Assembly (NCBI RefSeq): GCF_005473905.2 | Contig: NZ_CP061336.1 | Coordinates: forward strand, 2,906,501 to 2,970,500 | Length of the DNA stretch: 64,000 nucleotides | Direction: 5' to 3' | Source of the DNA: Ruminiclostridium herbifermentans | Lineage (GTDB): Bacteria; Bacillota; Clostridia; Acetivibrionales; DSM-1351 | In this document: piece after piece, positions 63,422 through 64,000 of the stretch | Layout of the letters: the number at the start of each line of letters is the position of its first letter | How positions within the stretch are numbered: the stretch's first letter is position 1 | Translations under genes and position numbers: made by a program | Notes under the pieces: model-generated | Database searches by the model: none | What the model saw: the letters and a program-made list of their open reading frames with translations, nothing else | Told to the model about the DNA's origin: nothing

Positions 63422-63910
63422 CTATCGAAGCCTAGTTAATCCTACTTCCTTCAAAACAGCTTCCTGCTTGCTAAACATAACCTTTTCTTCTGCTTCTTCC
63501 ATATGATCATATCCTAATAAATGAAAACACGAATGAGCTGTCAAAAACGCTATTTCTCTCTCAAAGCTATGACCATATTCCATTGCCTGTCTCTTTGCTG
63601 TTTCAGCTGAAATAATAATATCACCTAGCATTAATTGCTCAGACTCAAGATCATAATCCCCTTCATCAGAAATTAATTCTCCATTTTTAAATTCAGCCAT
63701 CGGAAAAGATAGCACGTCAGTAGATTTATCAATATCTCTATGCTCCTTGTTTATTAATCGTATCTCTTCGTCATTTACAATCAGCACACTTACTTCATAT
63801 TCCATCTCTAGATTTTCAGCTTTCATACATATGTCAATTACCTTCTTAATGAGTATATTAATATTCTCATCAATTGATACCTTGTCTTGTTCATTTTCAA
63901 TTATTATCAA
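63422..63910 (-). CDS. ybeY: Endoribonuclease YbeY, TTG start
   Basis: 162-residue zinc endoribonuclease for 16S rRNA 3' maturation. The metal motif HSCFHLLGYDH is complete, as are STDVLSFPM and LGDIIIS. I place the start at TTG 63910 (reads MIIIENEQDKV), because GGAGG is 4 nt upstream and the family starts with this strand; the ATG at 63952 would lie within the upstream gene. This gives a 14-nt overlap with pgpH. Confidence 0.9.
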   Translation of the reverse strand: MIIIENEQDKVSIDENINILIKKVIDICMKAENLEMEYEVSVLIVNDEEIRLINKEHRDIDKSTDVLSFPMAEFKNGELISDEGDYDLESEQLMLGDIIISAETAKRQAMEYGHSFEREIAFLTAHSCFHLLGYDHMEEAEEKVMFSKQEAVLKEVGLTRLR

Positions 63911-64000
63911 CTTTCTTTCCTCCGTCTTTTCTTGCTTCATCAGAAACTTCATTTTTAATATGCTCTATATTATACTCTCCCTTTTCTTCAATAAAAATAT
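63897..64000 (-). CDS. 3' end of upstream gene, probably PgpH-type HD phosphohydrolase
   Basis: The frame FIEEKGEYNIEHIKNEVSDE continues to a TGA at 63899-63897 and overlaps ybeY by 14 nt. Only 34 codons are visible and they contain no diagnostic motif. The assignment to the 7TM-HD c-di-AMP phosphodiesterase family rests on gene order (pgpH directly before ybeY in most clostridia). Confidence 0.5.
   Translation of the reverse strand, partial: IFIEEKGEYNIEHIKNEVSDEARKDGGKKVDNN

Overview
The window is AT-rich chromosomal DNA from a mesophilic, anaerobic, spore-forming, cellulolytic clostridium, most likely of the Ruminiclostridium (Clostridium cellulolyticum / papyrosolvens) type. The basis is three secreted proteins with type I dockerins, a ferredoxin-dependent 2-oxoacid oxidoreductase operon, a Spo0E-like phosphatase, an agr-type peptide signalling module, type III glutamine synthetase, and the Firmicutes order pgpH-ybeY-dgkA-cdd-era-yqzL-recO at the right end. 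No rRNA, tRNA or CRISPR array was recognised.

Layout. Positions 1-5110 are a GC-richer remnant of a mobilisable or conjugative element: relaxase (cut by the window edge), MobC, an oriT-like region and a DUF6076 protein, interrupted by a complete IS21-family insertion with recognisable inverted repeats. Positions 5331-9930 hold a small HTH remnant, a secreted subtilase with an altered catalytic Asp, a lipoprotein, and a three-gene acquired cassette (RHH repressor, DUF6809, DUF6061-like) with a clear palindromic operator. Positions 10062-13913 are a decayed Rhs polymorphic-toxin locus broken by frameshifts and an IS66 scar. It retains a CHAT/caspase-like C-terminal domain and an adjacent intact membrane protein that could be its immunity protein. 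Positions 14252-20853 carry cell-surface functions: a polysaccharide deacetylase, a dockerin-SGNH esterase, a secreted repeat protein, a metallophosphoesterase and a dockerin-GH43 arabinanase. Positions 21043-22815 form an unusual agr module in which agrD sits behind a kinase-less AgrC-like sensor and agrB is divergent.

Positions 24167-28502 look like one regulatory unit: a VTC-domain protein, DUF4956, a dockerin-bearing Cthe_2159-like beta-helix protein and an orphan OmpR-family response regulator. The promoters of both target transcripts carry the same 11-bp direct repeats, 9 bp from the -10 element in both cases. The regulator mRNA has a candidate structured leader. Positions 28599-47757 are mostly housekeeping: peptidases, transglutaminase-like protein, GlnN, a VOR-type oxidoreductase, TcdA, ferredoxin, XRE regulator, Spo0E-like peptide, YchF, CheW, DUF896 and RlmI. 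Positions 48141-59406 hold a J-domain-like protein, a heterodimeric ABC exporter, a 1385-residue LRR/InlB-repeat secreted protein with a decayed extra repeat behind it, and cardiolipin synthase. Two copies of a ~335-bp self-complementary element lie at 47792 and 59515, each directly behind the stop codon of a minus-strand gene.
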